Below, piece after piece: positions 10,981 to 12,614 of a stretch of 12,614 nucleotides of DNA. The notes under the pieces are model-generated. The model worked only from the letters and a program-made list of their open reading frames with translations, did not search any database and was not told the origin of the DNA. Position numbers and translations under genes: made by a program. Location: NCBI GenBank assembly GCA_017960065.1, contig JAGCZK010000131.1:1-12614 (forward strand). Direction: 5' to 3'. Origin of the DNA: Paludibacteraceae bacterium. GTDB taxonomy: Bacteria; Bacteroidota; Bacteroidia; Bacteroidales; Paludibacteraceae. How positions within the stretch are numbered: the first letter of the stretch is position 1; each line of letters opens with the position of its first letter.

Positions 10981-12614
10981 TCAGAACAAGCTTAACTGCC
11001 CGCTTTCGTCGGGTTTGGGTTTGTTATCGGAATCCGACTCCGGGTCGTCGCCGACAGGTTCGTCCGCCACGGGCTCGGGGGTCGGAGCTCCTTTTATCTC
11101 CACAAATTGGGGTTGGAACGCCTCGTCGTCGCCGTCGGACGCACCGTCCGATTCGGGCTCCTCGGGCTCGGGTTCGGGCTCGGGCGGAAAGCGCAAGGGC
11201 TCTAGTTCCTTGTACGCCGCCACCGGGTAAGTCGTGACACGCTTGCCCTTGGCCTTGTAGCTTTTGAGGCCGATAAACTGTTCGACATCGATGACCAGCG
11301 GCTCGCGATCTTGCTCGGGCGGAGCAAAGGTACATTCGATGCGCGGATAGTAAGTGTCGGTCAGCAGCAGGAGCGACGAAGCGGCGTTTTCGCCCAGGAA
11401 CGAAGTCTCCGATTTGACCTTTTCGAGGGTAAAGCGCTTGACGTAGGGCATTCTGTTCTGGTCGGCATCAATGAGAATGGCCGACCATACCTTATCGGGA
11501 TTGAATTTTTCGATGCGCAGGATATCGTCGGGATAATGGTTGCTCAATTCAAAGTTGGTGGTCAGCCAGGTACCGCGCTTGGTGATGACCAGAATACTGT
11601 CCTCACTTTGGAATTCGCCCAGCAGTTCGCCATGGCCGTTGTAGTTGAGCCGGAGCACGTCGCGGTCGAACCATACGGGGCGGCCGCCCAGTGTGGAACC
11701 TCCTTTCTTTTTGAGCACCACCCGCTGCACCTCGTTGCGCGAGAGCACATTGCCTCGCGACGCACGCCCCTTGATCAGCAGGCTGGCAAAATCGAAGTCG
11801 AAGGCCAGCGTCTTGAGGCGGGGCTTGGGTTTGAGCGACACGCGCAACACCTCGGCCTCGCCGTTGGCATTGGCCGAGAAATGCAGCACCCGCGTTCCGG
11901 GAGCCCCCGGTGTCAGGTTGTATTCCTTATCGCGGGTAATGCCGTTGACGGCAAAACGTTTGACGTAGCACACCTTGTCTTCGCCATTGCGATAGACCAT
12001 ATTATAGATGGTACGGGTGTCGTTTTTCTTGAACACGCCCAAATGAATCACGTCTTTGCCCACATACACCTTTTCGGCCACCTTAATGACCTTGAACCGG
12101 CCGTCGCGGAAGAAGACGATGATGTCGTCAATGTCGGAGCAGTTGCAGACAAACTCGTCCTTTTTGAGCGAAGTACCCACAAACCCTTCCTCGCGGTTGA
12201 TGTAAAGCTTTTCGTTGGCCTCCACCACCTTGACCACCTCGATGGTGTCGAAGTTGCGGATTTCGGTGCGACGCGGATATTGGGCGCCGTATTTTTCTTT
12301 CAGGTGTTCGAACCAGCTGATGGTATAATCCACGATGTGGTCGAGGTTGTTCTGCACCTCCTTCAGCTCGGCCTTCAGCGAAGCGATGTTGGCGTCGGCC
12401 TTGTCGGAAGAGAAGCGCAGGATACGCGCCATCTTTATTTCGAGCAGTTTGAGCAAGTCGTCGCGTTCGACATCGCGGATAAAGTTCTTCTTGAACGGTT
12501 CGAGGCGCTTGTCGATATGCGCCAGGGCCTCGTCGATGCTCTTGCTCTTTTCGAAGGCTTCGTCTTTGTAAATGCGCTCTTCGATAAAAATCCGCTCGAG
12601 CGACTGGAAGAAAA
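10981..12614 (-). CDS. DNA topoisomerase IV (gyrase-like) subunit A, C-terminal part, N-terminus off-window
   Basis: About 543 C-terminal residues; the frame is open to the right edge, so the catalytic Tyr and winged-helix domain lie outside. Visible first is the end of the breakage-reunion domain, including the coiled coil IYKDEAFEKSKSIDEAL and the LLEIKMARILRF helix leading to the gate. Next is the tail of the coil (KAELKEVQNNLDHIV), then a beta-pinwheel-like C-terminal domain of repeated strands (YVKRF occurs twice). An acidic, Pro/Glu-rich linker and the terminus GQLSLF finish it. I saw no clear GyrA box (QRRGGKG), which favours the ParC/TopoIV-like A subunit found in Bacteroidota. The in-frame TTG at 12456 is internal, not the start. 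It heads the run with tsaE and the cyclo-ligase gene. Confidence 0.88.
   Translation of the reverse strand, partial: FFQSLERIFIEERIYKDEAFEKSKSIDEALAHIDKRLEPFKKNFIRDVERDDLLKLLEIKMARILRFSSDKADANIASLKAELKEVQNNLDHIVDYTISWFEHLKEKYGAQYPRRTEIRNFDTIEVVKVVEANEKLYINREEGFVGTSLKKDEFVCNCSDIDDIIVFFRDGRFKVIKVAEKVYVGKDVIHLGVFKKNDTRTIYNMVYRNGEDKVCYVKRFAVNGITRDKEYNLTPGAPGTRVLHFSANANGEAEVLRVSLKPKPRLKTLAFDFDFASLLIKGRASRGNVLSRNEVQRVVLKKKGGSTLGGRPVWFDRDVLRLNYNGHGELLGEFQSEDSILVITKRGTWLTTNFELSNHYPDDILRIEKFNPDKVWSAILIDADQNRMPYVKRFTLEKVKSETSFLGENAASSLLLLTDTYYPRIECTFAPPEQDREPLVIDVEQFIGLKSYKAKGKRVTTYPVAAYKELEPLRFPPEPEPEPEEPESDGASDGDDEAFQPQFVEIKGAPTPEPVADEPVGDDPESDSDNKPKPDESGQLSLF

Noticed and set aside
12454..12456. TTG as the start of the topoisomerase subunit
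   Set aside because: The frame continues upstream to the window edge with residues that fit the breakage-reunion domain coiled coil, so the gene is partial rather than starting here.
1..12614. CRISPR arrays, insertion sequences, tRNA genes, prophage or defence genes
   Set aside because: No spaced repeats, transposase-like frames, terminal repeats or cloverleaf-like sequences were seen; the content is core genome throughout.

Overview
The window looks like a chromosomal segment of a Bacteroidales bacterium (phylum Bacteroidota). The evidence is the rplM-rpsI-rpsB-tsf order, several promoters of the Bacteroides type (TTTG, then 18-20 bp, then TAnnTTTG), weak or absent Shine-Dalgarno sequences, an S2 start (MARTNF...) and a GTG-started L13 (NTLSYKT...) typical of the group, a single-chain class I fumarase, and a long Bacteroidota-type topoisomerase IV/gyrase A subunit. 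The genus cannot be fixed. From memory, the short EF-Ts (273 aa) is closer to Porphyromonas than to Bacteroides. No mobile elements, tRNAs or CRISPR arrays are visible. Apart from a few proteins of unknown role this is core genome.

Layout. (1) 1-213, minus strand: two tandem, near-duplicate promoters with GC-rich discriminators, then a leader with a boxA-like TCTTTGACAG. This looks like the start of an rRNA operon whose 16S gene lies off the left edge. (2) 454-829: rpsO (S15) on the minus strand with its own promoter and a strong terminator. (3) 870-1508: a secreted, stand-alone TonB-C-terminal-domain protein on the minus strand. (4) 1686-4567: the plus-strand translation operon rplM-rpsI-rpsB-tsf. 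It has one clear promoter, a structured leader before rplM, a second structured leader between rpsI and rpsB, and a strong terminator. (5) 4603-5216: a small exported or membrane protein of unknown function, convergent with (6) class I fumarase (5292-6932, minus); a bidirectional terminator separates them. (7) 7089-8780: a long-chain acyl-CoA synthetase-like enzyme on the plus strand, divergent from fumarase, with an inverted repeat over its -33 region. (8) 8853 to the right edge, minus strand: a head-to-tail run topoisomerase IV A (5' part off-window), tsaE, 5-formyl-THF cyclo-ligase, a membrane-bound LytTR regulator and a DUF2007 protein. The first three are joined by a 1-base gap and an ATGA overlap. 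The last two have their own promoter, embedded in the end of the cyclo-ligase gene.

Much of the window serves protein synthesis (rRNA promoter, S15, L13, S9, S2, EF-Ts, t6A modification through TsaE). The rest is central metabolism (fumarate/malate, fatty-acid activation, folate) and chromosome topology. I see no clear new multi-gene system. The points most worth checking are the two ribosomal-protein leaders with competing pairings, a beta-clamp-like QLSLF at the C-terminus of the topoisomerase subunit, the membrane LytTR/DUF2007 pair, and the operator-like repeat at the acyl-CoA synthetase promoter.
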